DNA from: JAODBJ01 sp963782465
Lineage (GTDB): Bacteria; Actinomycetota; Acidimicrobiia; IMCC26256; PALSA-610
NCBI GenBank assembly: GCA_963782465.1
Contig: CAWAJR010000007.1
Location: 372,001 to 436,000 of the forward strand
Length of the DNA stretch: 64,000 bases
Direction: 5' to 3'
Of this stretch, positions 45,546-53,917 are shown in pieces (the stretch's first letter is position 1; every line of letters begins with the position of its first letter). A model generated the notes under the pieces. That model had not been told where the DNA came from, did not search any database, and was given only the letters and a program-made list of their open reading frames with translations. Made by a program: the position numbers and the translations under genes.

Positions 45546-46322
45546 ATGGGCATCACGCTCACCCGCAACCACCGCCAAGAAGCCCCGGCAGGCAACGAGA
45601 ACATTGCCGCCCGGGCGATCGACACCACGAAGGTTTACGGACGCGGCGAAGCCGAGGTCCGCGCGCTCGACGGCGTTTCGGTCGAGTTCAGGACGGGTCG
45701 CTTCACCGCGATCATGGGCCCGTCGGGATCCGGCAAGTCGACGCTCATGCACTGCCTCGCCGGCCTCGACACGTTGACGAGCGGCTCGGTCTGGATCGGC
45801 GATACGGAGCTCGGCTCGCTCTCCGACAAGCGGCTGACGCAGCTGCGCCGCGATCGGATCGGTTTCATCTTCCAGGCGTTCAACCTGCTCCCGATGTTGA
45901 ATGCAGGCGAGAACATCACGCTGCCGATGAAGCTCGCCGGTCGGAAGCCCGATCGCGCCTGGGTCGACACGGTGGTCGCCACCGTCGGGCTCGGGAACCG
46001 TTTGCGGCACCGGCCGTCGGAGCTCTCCGGCGGTCAGCAGCAACGAGTCGCGGTGGCACGCGCGCTCGCGAGCCGGCCGGAGATCATCTTCGCCGACGAA
46101 CCGACCGGCAACCTCGACTCCCGCGCGGGTGCCGAGGTTCTCGCCTTCATGCGTCAGGCGGTGCGCGAGTTCGGCCAGACGATCGTCATGGTCACGCACG
46201 ATCCCGTCGCCGCGTCGTACGCCGACCGAGCCGTGTTCCTGGCCGACGGCCAGATCGTCGACGACCTCGTCGACCCGACTGCAGATTCCGTCCTCGACCG
46301 CATGCGAAACCTGGGGGAATAG
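45546..46322 (+). CDS. ABC exporter ATPase (MacB/LolD type)
   Basis: 258 residues from the ATG at 45546, preceded by AAGGAGAC. Walker A is MGPSGSGKST (residues 57-66), the signature LSGGQQQRVAVARAL, Walker B IIFADEPTGNLD, and the switch histidine in VMVTHDP. Sequence around it (GFIFQAFNLLPMLNAGENI) is typical of MacB/LolD/BceA ATPases that drive mechanotransmission, not bulk transport. It forms an operon with the large FtsX-like permease six bases downstream. Confidence 0.95.
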   Translation: MGITLTRNHRQEAPAGNENIAARAIDTTKVYGRGEAEVRALDGVSVEFRTGRFTAIMGPSGSGKSTLMHCLAGLDTLTSGSVWIGDTELGSLSDKRLTQLRRDRIGFIFQAFNLLPMLNAGENITLPMKLAGRKPDRAWVDTVVATVGLGNRLRHRPSELSGGQQQRVAVARALASRPEIIFADEPTGNLDSRAGAEVLAFMRQAVREFGQTIVMVTHDPVAASYADRAVFLADGQIVDDLVDPTADSVLDRMRNLGE

Positions 46323-46327
46323 GTCCG

Positions 46328-48883
46328 ATGCTCTCGCTCACGTTCAACACCGTCAAGGCCAACAAGGCCCGCTTCGTCATGACGGCGATCGCCGTTGTGC
46401 TCGGTGTGGCGTTCATGGCCGGCACCTTCGTCCTGACCGACACCATCAAGCAGTCGTACGACAACATCGCGGCCAACGTCTACAAGTCGACCGACGCCGT
46501 CGTACGCTCCGCGCACCACGCGAAAGACACCAGCGGTAACGACATCCGGGGAACGATCGACGCGTCGGCGCTCGCAACGGTGCGCGCGGCGAAGGGCGTG
46601 CAGGCCGCGGAACCGCAGCAGCTCGGCATCGCCGTGGTCGTCGCCCACGACGGTTCATTGCTCGACGCCAACCCGAACCGGTCGGTGCCGATCGCGATGG
46701 CGTGGCAGCACGAGCCGAAGCTCAACCCGATGGAGCTCGTCTCCGGTCACGCGCCGCGTGCACCCGACGAGATCGTCATCGACCGCGCTTCGCAGCGGAA
46801 AGGGCACTTCGTGCTCGGCGAGCGCCTCCGCGTGCTGAGCCCGGCCGGGTCGCAGTCGTTCCGGCTGGCCGGCGTGGCGACCTATGGGGGCTCCGACAGC
46901 GCGGCCGGCGCGCAGGTCGTGGCGTTCGCGCCCGAGACTGCAGGCCGCGTGCTCGGCACCGCCGGGCGGTACGACGCCATCCAGGTGATTGCGGCGCCGG
47001 GTGTGTCGCAACGAGCGGTGGTTGCGAACATCACCGCGGCGTTCCGTGCCCACTCGAAGGCGTCGTCGGGCGTCGAGGTGATCACGGGCGCGGCCGCGAC
47101 CGAGGAAGCTCGCAAGGCGACTGGCGCGTCGTTGCAGTTCATGAACATGTTCCTGATGTCGTTCGCGGTCATCGCGCTGCTGGTCGGCTCGTTCGTGATC
47201 TACAACACGTTCTCGATCACCGTCGCGCAACGCACCAGGGAGAACGGGTTGCTGCGGGCACTGGGCGCGCGCCGCAAGCAGGTGACCCGTGCGGTCCGCC
47301 TCGAAGCGCTGTTCACCGGCGTCTTCGCATCCGCAGTCGGCGTCGTCGTCGGTGTCGCGACGGCGAATGCCCTCCGCATGTTGCTCAAGGCGTTCGGCGT
47401 CGAACTGCCGCACGCGGGGTTGGTGGTCGCGCCGCGCGCCATCATCGTGTCGATGGTCGTCGGCATCGTCGTGACGGTGGCGGCGGCGTTCCTGCCGGCC
47501 CGCAAGGCGGCGAAGGTGGCACCGATCGAGGCGCTGCGCGCCGCCGCCGTCGACCGGTCGGGTCGCTCGCTCAGGCGGCTGGTCTTCGGTGTGCTGTTCG
47601 CGGCGGCCGGCGGCTGGTTCATGGCGACCGGCCTGGCGAGCCACGAGACCATGCCCGTCGGGCTGGGTTCGCTGTGCGTGTTCGCCGGCGTGTGCGTGCT
47701 CGGCCCGGTGATCGCACGCCCGTTCACCCGGGCGATGGGGTTGCCGCTCCCGCACCTGCGGGGCATGGCCGGAACGCTGGGCCGTGAGAACGCGATGCGC
47801 AACCCGCGCCGTACGTCGGCGACGGCCTCGGCGCTGATGATCGGCGTCGCCCTGGTCGCCTTCATCACGGTGTTCGCGTCGTCGGCTCGCTCGTCGCTCG
47901 GTGCCTCGGTCGACACTGCCGTGCGCAGCGATTGGATCGTCAACACGCAGTTCGGCATGGGCGGGTTGAGCCCGACCGTGACGCAGAAGGTTGCTGCCCT
48001 GCCCGAGACGGGCTCGGTCACGCCGCTGCGGTTCCTGTCACCTTCCGTCGGTGGCAGGACGATCGACATCACTGCGCTCGACCCGGTCCACGCCATGCAG
48101 AACATCAACCTCGGCGCGGTCACCGGGAACTTCCGGGACCTGGGCCGGCAGACCGTCGCCGTGCAAGCGGCGGAGGCGAAGAAGACGAACGTGAAGATCG
48201 GTGACACGATCACGATGCAGTTCCCCGAGACCGGACCTCGCCGCCTGCGGGTCGTCGCGGAGTACGAGAACAAGCAGCCGCTGGGCGTGTACCTGATCTC
48301 CATGGCGACGTTCAACGCGAACGTGACCAGTCACGTCGACAACATCTTGCTGGTCACCGACGCACCGGGTGTGCACCCGGCGCAGGCCCGCACGGCGATC
48401 ATGTCGGTGCTGAAAGACTCCCCGAACGCGACGCTGCAAACGAGTGACGAGTTCAAGGGATCGGTCGCCCGGCAGATCAACCAGATCCTCGACCTGATCT
48501 ACGTGTTGCTCGGTATGGCGCTCGTCATCGCGCTGTTCGGCATCGCGAACACGCTGGCGCTCTCGGTGTTCGAGCGCACGCGTGAGTTCGGGCTGTTGCG
48601 TGCGGTCGGCATGAGCCGGGCGCAGGTACGGGCGTCGATCCGGTGGGAGTCGGTGCTGATTGCATTGCTCGGTACGACGCTCGGCACGGCGGTCGGTATC
48701 GGTATCGGGAGTGCGTTGATCAACGCGGCTTCGAAAGGCGCCGACGTGAACCAGCTCTCGATCCCCGTACGGGAGATCGCGGTGATCGTGGCGTTGGCCG
48801 CGGTCGCAGCCGTGCTCGCCGCCGCGGTTCCCGCCCGGCGGGCGGCCCGGCTCGACGTGCTCGACGCGATCAGGTCGGAGTAG
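46328..48883 (+). CDS. ABC exporter permease with two FtsX domains
   Basis: 851 residues. An N-terminal TM (residues 15-37) is followed by an extracytoplasmic MacB-like domain (about 40-265), a three-TM FtsX core (about 275-420, with RTRENGLLRALGARRKQVTRAV and LPARKAAKVAPIEALR), two linking TMs, a second periplasmic domain (about 500-720) and a second FtsX core (about 725-851, ERTREFGLLRAVGMSRAQVRASI). This fused two-half arrangement is usual in actinobacterial permeases. With the ATPase it likely extracts or expels a hydrophobic compound or lipoprotein. Confidence 0.94.
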   Translation: MLSLTFNTVKANKARFVMTAIAVVLGVAFMAGTFVLTDTIKQSYDNIAANVYKSTDAVVRSAHHAKDTSGNDIRGTIDASALATVRAAKGVQAAEPQQLGIAVVVAHDGSLLDANPNRSVPIAMAWQHEPKLNPMELVSGHAPRAPDEIVIDRASQRKGHFVLGERLRVLSPAGSQSFRLAGVATYGGSDSAAGAQVVAFAPETAGRVLGTAGRYDAIQVIAAPGVSQRAVVANITAAFRAHSKASSGVEVITGAAATEEARKATGASLQFMNMFLMSFAVIALLVGSFVIYNTFSITVAQRTRENGLLRALGARRKQVTRAVRLEALFTGVFASAVGVVVGVATANALRMLLKAFGVELPHAGLVVAPRAIIVSMVVGIVVTVAAAFLPARKAAKVAPIEALRAAAVDRSGRSLRRLVFGVLFAAAGGWFMATGLASHETMPVGLGSLCVFAGVCVLGPVIARPFTRAMGLPLPHLRGMAGTLGRENAMRNPRRTSATASALMIGVALVAFITVFASSARSSLGASVDTAVRSDWIVNTQFGMGGLSPTVTQKVAALPETGSVTPLRFLSPSVGGRTIDITALDPVHAMQNINLGAVTGNFRDLGRQTVAVQAAEAKKTNVKIGDTITMQFPETGPRRLRVVAEYENKQPLGVYLISMATFNANVTSHVDNILLVTDAPGVHPAQARTAIMSVLKDSPNATLQTSDEFKGSVARQINQILDLIYVLLGMALVIALFGIANTLALSVFERTREFGLLRAVGMSRAQVRASIRWESVLIALLGTTLGTAVGIGIGSALINAASKGADVNQLSIPVREIAVIVALAAVAAVLAAAVPARRAARLDVLDAIRSE

Positions 48884-48903
48884 CGACCCTGCTCCGGCAG
48901 GCG

Positions 48904-48938
48904 CGAAGGACCGGGACCACACTGGCCCCGGTCCTTCG
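48904..48938 (+). terminator. Terminator after the ABC exporter operon
   Basis: CGAAGGACCGGG (48904-48915) pairs with CCCGGTCCTTCG (48927-48938) around an 11-nt loop, 20 bp after the permease stop. Confidence 0.7.
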
Positions 48939-49069
48939 TCGCGTCACCGGTCGCGTGCGCGGCCCTACCCCCCCGGAGATCTGCGGCGACCAGCGGGGTA
49001 TGCCGGATGTAGGGGGCCGCGTCGACCTCCATGCTCGCTCCTATGGAGCAACCCATGGAGGCAACGAGC

Positions 49070-49933
49070 ATGAGCACATCCCGACGACCGGCGCGCACCT
49101 TGCTCGCGGTCATTGCCGTAGCGATGGTCCTCGCCCTCGCCGCGTGCGGCAAGAGCAGCAACAACAGTGGCTCCGCCGCGGCCGCGACCAACGACACGAA
49201 GGCGACCCCCGTCGACACGATCGAAGCCCAGATCGACCAGCAGCTGGCGGTGCCCGCCACCACCTACGTCGGAAAGGTGGAAGGGACGGATGCGTACGTG
49301 GCGGTCGTCGACCGCGGCGGTGAAGTCGTCGCGTACACCTGCGACAGCCATGACATCGCCACTTGGTTCGACGGCACCGCCGACGGCGGCACCATCAAAG
49401 GGTCGGCGGCGTCGGGTGCGACGCTCACCGCGACTCGCAGCGGCAACCGCGTCAGCGGGTCGGTGTACCTCGCCGATGGCGCGACGCACAGCTTCACTGC
49501 GGCGCGGGCGAACTACCCGGCCGGGCTGTGGGAGGCCTACGGGAACGCGGCGGACGCCCAGACCCGCTACCGCGTGGGTTGGGTCGTCCTCGACGACGGC
49601 ACCCAGCGGGGCGCCGGCACCAAGCCGGGCGCGACCGTTGCGGTCGGCACGGTCGACACGAGCACGGGTGTGGGTGACCTCGGCGCCGACGGCTCCGCGG
49701 GCGCGGCTGGTTCGACGGCGCCGCCGGCGCCCGACAACGGCGGGACGGGTGGCAGCCATGACCTTTGCGCCAACCTCCAGAACTCCTGGAAGACCAACAA
49801 CGCCGCCCTGAGCGACCCCGATTCGAATGCGGCCTCGATCAAGACGGCCAAGCGGGTCATGGCGACCGCGCAGTCCGTGTGGAACGCCGACTGCAAAGGC
49901 ACGTACGGCGCGATCAGCGGTCGGAACATCTGA
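49070..49933 (+). CDS. Secreted lipoprotein of unknown function
   Basis: 287 residues from the ATG at 49070, chosen because GGAGG lies nine bases upstream; three further in-frame ATGs occur from 49031. Lipobox ALAAC with the modified Cys followed by a Ser/Ala-rich linker. Residues about 65-190 form a beta-rich domain (TTYVGKVEGTDAYVAVVDRGGEVVAYTCD) and the C-terminus has a Cys pair in DLCANLQ and WNADCKG. Not recognised. Precedes a second lipoprotein gene by 28 bp. Confidence 0.8.
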   Translation: MSTSRRPARTLLAVIAVAMVLALAACGKSSNNSGSAAAATNDTKATPVDTIEAQIDQQLAVPATTYVGKVEGTDAYVAVVDRGGEVVAYTCDSHDIATWFDGTADGGTIKGSAASGATLTATRSGNRVSGSVYLADGATHSFTAARANYPAGLWEAYGNAADAQTRYRVGWVVLDDGTQRGAGTKPGATVAVGTVDTSTGVGDLGADGSAGAAGSTAPPAPDNGGTGGSHDLCANLQNSWKTNNAALSDPDSNAASIKTAKRVMATAQSVWNADCKGTYGAISGRNI

Positions 49934-49961
49934 CGTGCCGTCCCGACGAGAGAGGTTGAGC

Positions 49962-50822
49962 ATGGACGTCAAACCGTTCCGAATGGTGGTGTGCATCGCG
50001 CTGGCGGCGGGCACGATCCTCGCCAGCTGTGGCGGCACCGACTCCAACGGCACCGGAACCAACGGTGCGGGCTCGAACGTCGCGGCGGCCGCGACCCCGA
50101 CCACCCCCACGACCGTTGTGTACGCGGGAGGCGCGCCCACGGTCGTGAAGGGTGCCGGTGACATCACTGCGACCGTCGACCGTTTCCGTGCCGTCCTCGG
50201 CGACGACAACGGGAACGGGCCAGGCCAGTACCCGTCGGGGCGCCGGGAGATCAACTGGGACGGCGTGCCCGACGAGCTCGCCGCACCGAACGCGCTCCCG
50301 GGTGACTTCTTCAACGGGCCCGACGCCCCGCGGGCGCGCGGCGCGCTGCTGTCGACGCCGGGGGATCACGTCGCGGTGAGCGCGGACGCCACCAACCCGA
50401 CCGGGACTGCGGTGCGCTTCGGCGACATCAACCCGACGTACCCCGGTGTGTTCACGACGTTCAGCGCAGAACGTCTGTTCTCGCCCATCGGCAGCAACCA
50501 GGTGGACCTGCGCTTCGCAGTGCCCGGTACGGCAACGCCGGCCGCCGGGCGCGGATTCGGTGCCGTGTACACCGACGTCGACTCCGAGCAAGCAGCGGAG
50601 TTCGAGCTGTTCGACGCGGCCGGCGCGTCGCTCGGCACGTTCGCGGTGCCGACATCGGAGCAGGGCCTGTCGTTCCTCGGCATCGCGTTCGACGAGCCCG
50701 TGGTGGCCCGCGTGCACATCGTGTACGGCAACTCGAAGCTCGGCCCCGACGACAGCGCGCGCTACGACGTCGCGGTGATGGACGACTTCATCTACGGCGA
50801 ACCGCAAGCGATCACGGGTTGA
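49962..50822 (+). CDS. Lipoprotein with beta-sandwich domain, unknown function
   Basis: 286 residues from the ATG at 49962 (ribosome site GAGAGG). Lipobox LASC, then a Gly/Thr-rich linker. The domain resembles choice-of-anchor/PEP-CTERM-like beta sandwiches: FRAVLGDDNGNG, REINWDGVPDELAAPN, LPGDFFN and GFGAVYTDVD, ending in YDVAVMDDFIYGEP. A very similar core occurs in secreted proteins of unknown role. It stops one base before the LuxR regulator's start, so cotranscription is probable. Confidence 0.82.
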   Translation: MDVKPFRMVVCIALAAGTILASCGGTDSNGTGTNGAGSNVAAAATPTTPTTVVYAGGAPTVVKGAGDITATVDRFRAVLGDDNGNGPGQYPSGRREINWDGVPDELAAPNALPGDFFNGPDAPRARGALLSTPGDHVAVSADATNPTGTAVRFGDINPTYPGVFTTFSAERLFSPIGSNQVDLRFAVPGTATPAAGRGFGAVYTDVDSEQAAEFELFDAAGASLGTFAVPTSEQGLSFLGIAFDEPVVARVHIVYGNSKLGPDDSARYDVAVMDDFIYGEPQAITG

Positions 50823-50823
50823 G

Positions 50824-53611
50824 TTGCCGGAACCGCAGCCGTTCCCCAACCGGCCGGGCGCGTATGACGTGCCCGGCCGGTTGCGGCATCGCCGCTCGGT
50901 GCGCCACCATCGGCGTATCGCGGGTACAGCGGGGCGCGGGGAGCTGGTCGGGCGCAATGAGGAGTTCACGCTCCTTTGCGGTGCGCTGGAGGCCGCGCGG
51001 GCCGGCCGCGGCGGCTGCTTCGTGATCGACGGCGCTCCCGGCCTCGGCAAGACCCGGTTGCTCACAGAAGTCGTCGACCATGCGACGGCGCTCGGGGTCG
51101 AGGTGTGTTCCGTCACGGTCCGCCCGCAGGCGTCGCGACCCCTCGCCGCGCAACTCGGCGGCCCGACGCCGCCGGACCGTCCCGCCGGCTCGCCGGCGCG
51201 GCCGGGTCTCAGCGACGCCGAGCACACCATCGCCGAAGGGCTCCTCGCCCAGGTCGAGGCCCGGGCAGGGACCGGCCCTCTTCTGCTCGCCGTCGACGAC
51301 GCCCACTGGGCCGACCGCGCGAGCCTCCGGGCCCTCGTCGTGCTCGCGGCGCGCGTCGCCGAACTCCCGGTGCTCCTCGTCCTGGCCGCCCGGCCGCGAC
51401 CCCGGCCGGCCGAACTCGACCAGATCGAGGCGGGGCACGTCGACCTCGCGCCGTTCGGCGAAGACGAGGCCGCCGCGCTGGTAGCGGCCCACGGCGGTGA
51501 CGCCACCAACCCGTTGTTCGCGCGCGCCGAAGGCAACCCGTTCTGGTTGCTCCAGCTCGTGAACGCGAGTGTGTCTCACTCCGGCGGCGCGCTGCTCCCC
51601 GCCGACGCGCTGCTCGGTGGCCTTGCGTGGCTCCCCGCCGAAGCGCTCGCCGCGTTACAAGTCGCGGCGGTCCTCGGAAGCGACGCGCTCGTCGCACCGC
51701 TTGCCACGGTGTTGGAGCGCGACCCGGGTGAGATCGAGCCGTTGCTGCAGGGCGCGCTCGACGCGGGCGTGTTGCGCCGCGACGATGACGACGTCTCGTT
51801 CGCGCACGATCTGTTCCGCGACGCCATCTACGACGATCTCCCCGAAAACGTCCGAGCTGCGCTCCACGCCGAGGTCGCCGCCACGCTGCTCGCGCACGGG
51901 TGGCCGCCGCGACTGGTCGCGCCGCACCTGGTGCTCGCCGACGATCGCTTCGCTCCCGACGTACTTGCCGACGCGGCCGGAGCGGTCGGTCCCTCGGAAC
52001 CTGCCCTGGCTGTCGCGCTGCTCCGACGGGCGACCGCCGCCGCACCCGCCGCCGCCGAGCTGCAGCTGCTCCTCGCGCGCGCGCTGGCCGACGACGGGCG
52101 ACCGACCGAGGCCGAGCAGATCGCGCGCGCCACGATCGACGAAGTCACCGATCCGGCCTTGCGGGCCCGCGCAGGCGTTCGTCGCGCAGATGCTCCTGTC
52201 GGTCGGTGGCGCCTCGAACGATGCGCTCGCACTGCTCGACGCCGCCGCCGGGGAACCGTCGTTCTCACCCGACGAGCGTGCCCGCCTCCTCGGGGACGCT
52301 TCCGTCGCCGCGCTCGTCACCGGGAACGGCGCGCACGCCGCCGACCTCGTCGGCCGCGCGCTTGCGCTCGGCGCCGAGCTCACCGACCGTTCGAGCCTCG
52401 TCGACGCGTACTGCGTCCGCTCGTGGTTGGAATCGTTCGAGCTCCGCTTCGACGACGCGGCGCGGTCGGCCGACCTGGCCGTCGGGTCGATGGGCGAGGA
52501 GGCGGCCGCGCGCGCCCGCAGCGCCCCCGAGTTCTTCGCCGGCATGGTGTTGATGGACGCCGGGCGCCTGGCCGATGCCGAGGCGATGTTCTCGGCCGGC
52601 CGCGAGCGGGCCGATGTCGCGGGCGCCGCGTGGCAACTCGTGCTCTATCACTTCGGCCTCGGCGCCGTCGGTTGGCAGCGCGGGACGTGGCGCGACGCGG
52701 TGACCGAGATCGACACCGGCCTCGTGCTCGCGCGCGACCTGGGTTCGGCGCTCGGCTCGGGCTTCGGTCGTACCGTGCTCGCGCTCATGGCGATCGCCCG
52801 GGACGACTTGCGGGAGGCCCGCAGCCACCTCGACGCGGCCGCGGCCGATTTCGCGGCCGGGAGCGACCCCGTCGGCCTCGACTGGTACGCCCTCGCGGGC
52901 GCGCGCTGCGCCGAAGCCGACGGTGACGCGGCCGCCGCACTCGCTCGGGTTGGTGAGATCGTGGAGCTCGACCTCGCACTCGGCATGCTCAACGACCTCG
53001 GCGATGTCGCGCCCGATCTCGTCCGCCTCGGCCTCGCGTCGGGTCAGGAGCGGTACGTCGCCGACGTGGTGGAGCGGATCAAGGACGCGGCGGGGCACCG
53101 GGCGCACCCCGCGTTGTCGAGCGCGTTGCTGCGGTGCGACGCCCTCGTGGCGAACGACGCCGGTGTCGCGGCCGCCGCGGTGGAGCAGGCCCGCGCGTCG
53201 GCGACACCGCTCGCACTGGCCGACGGGCTGGCCGAAGCCGCGGTCATCGCCGCCGCGACGGGCTCGACGGTGCTCGACGCCGTCGCCACGATGGAGGAAG
53301 CGCTTGCCCGTTACGACGAGCTCGGGGCGGTGCGGCCCGCGACCCGCGCGCTGGCGGCGGCGCGGGCCGCCGGCTTGCGGACGCGCCGCTTCGCGACGCG
53401 CACCCGCCCGCGCACGGGTTGGGACGCGTTGAGCCCCACCGAGCGAGACGTCGTCCGCCTCGTCGCGGAGGGCCTGACGAACCCCGCGATCGGCGCCCGC
53501 CTGTTCATCTCGCGGCGCACGGCGGAGACGCACGTACGCCACACGCTCGTCAAGGTGGGGGTGGCGAGCCGGGTCGAGCTGGCCGCCGCCTACCGGGCGC
53601 GTTCCGACTGA
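50824..53611 (+). CDS. Large ATP-binding LuxR-family regulator (LAL-type), frameshifted
   Basis: A TTG start at 50824 gives an N-terminus of about 40 extra residues before ELVGRNEEFTLL. AAA/STAND ATPase: Walker A DGAPGLGKTRL, Walker B LLAVDDAHWAD. The frame continues to about 52175 (DPALRAR); the next frame (AQAFVAQMLLSVGGAS) carries TPR-like helices and the C-terminal LuxR HTH (LSPTERDVVRLVAEGLTNPAIGARLFISRRTAETHVRHTLVKVGV) to 53611. The junction CGGGCCCGCG needs one C removed. Total about 928 residues, normal for LAL regulators. Effector and target unknown; similar in plan to the next gene. Confidence 0.87.
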
Positions 53612-53917
53612 CACCGTCGTCGTCGCCGCCGGTGAGGTCGCCGGTGTCGTCGCCGGCGCCGTCCGACCGATGTTCGGCGCAGTCGCGGCGGGGTTGTGCG
53701 ACGGGCACGGCGCGTCGTGCCGCCATCCAGCGCGCGAGCGCTTCCTGCCGCCGGCGGCGGTAGCGCGCCGGACCGTTCGGGTTGTCGGCTTCGTGCTCGG
53801 CCACGAGCAGCAGCGTGCGCCTTCCGAGCGCCCGTTACTTCCGGCAGGCCCCGCTCCGGGTTGCCACACCCCGTACAGATATCGCGCCGGGTGCGCGACG
53901 CTCGTAGCCTTCCCACG
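53612..53917. other. 306-bp gap between the two LuxR regulators
   Basis: Contains the promoter of the second regulator and no gene that I can support. A leftward 84-residue frame (53550-53804, starting MAEHEADNPNGPARYRRRR) overlaps the first regulator's end and has a basic patch (RRRRQEALARWMAARRA); it is possible but weak. Confidence 0.4.

Noticed and set aside
49923..49948. GGAAC-N16-CGACG before the second lipoprotein as another ECF target
   Set aside because: Spacer is 16, last base differs, and it overlaps the end of the previous gene; not strong enough.
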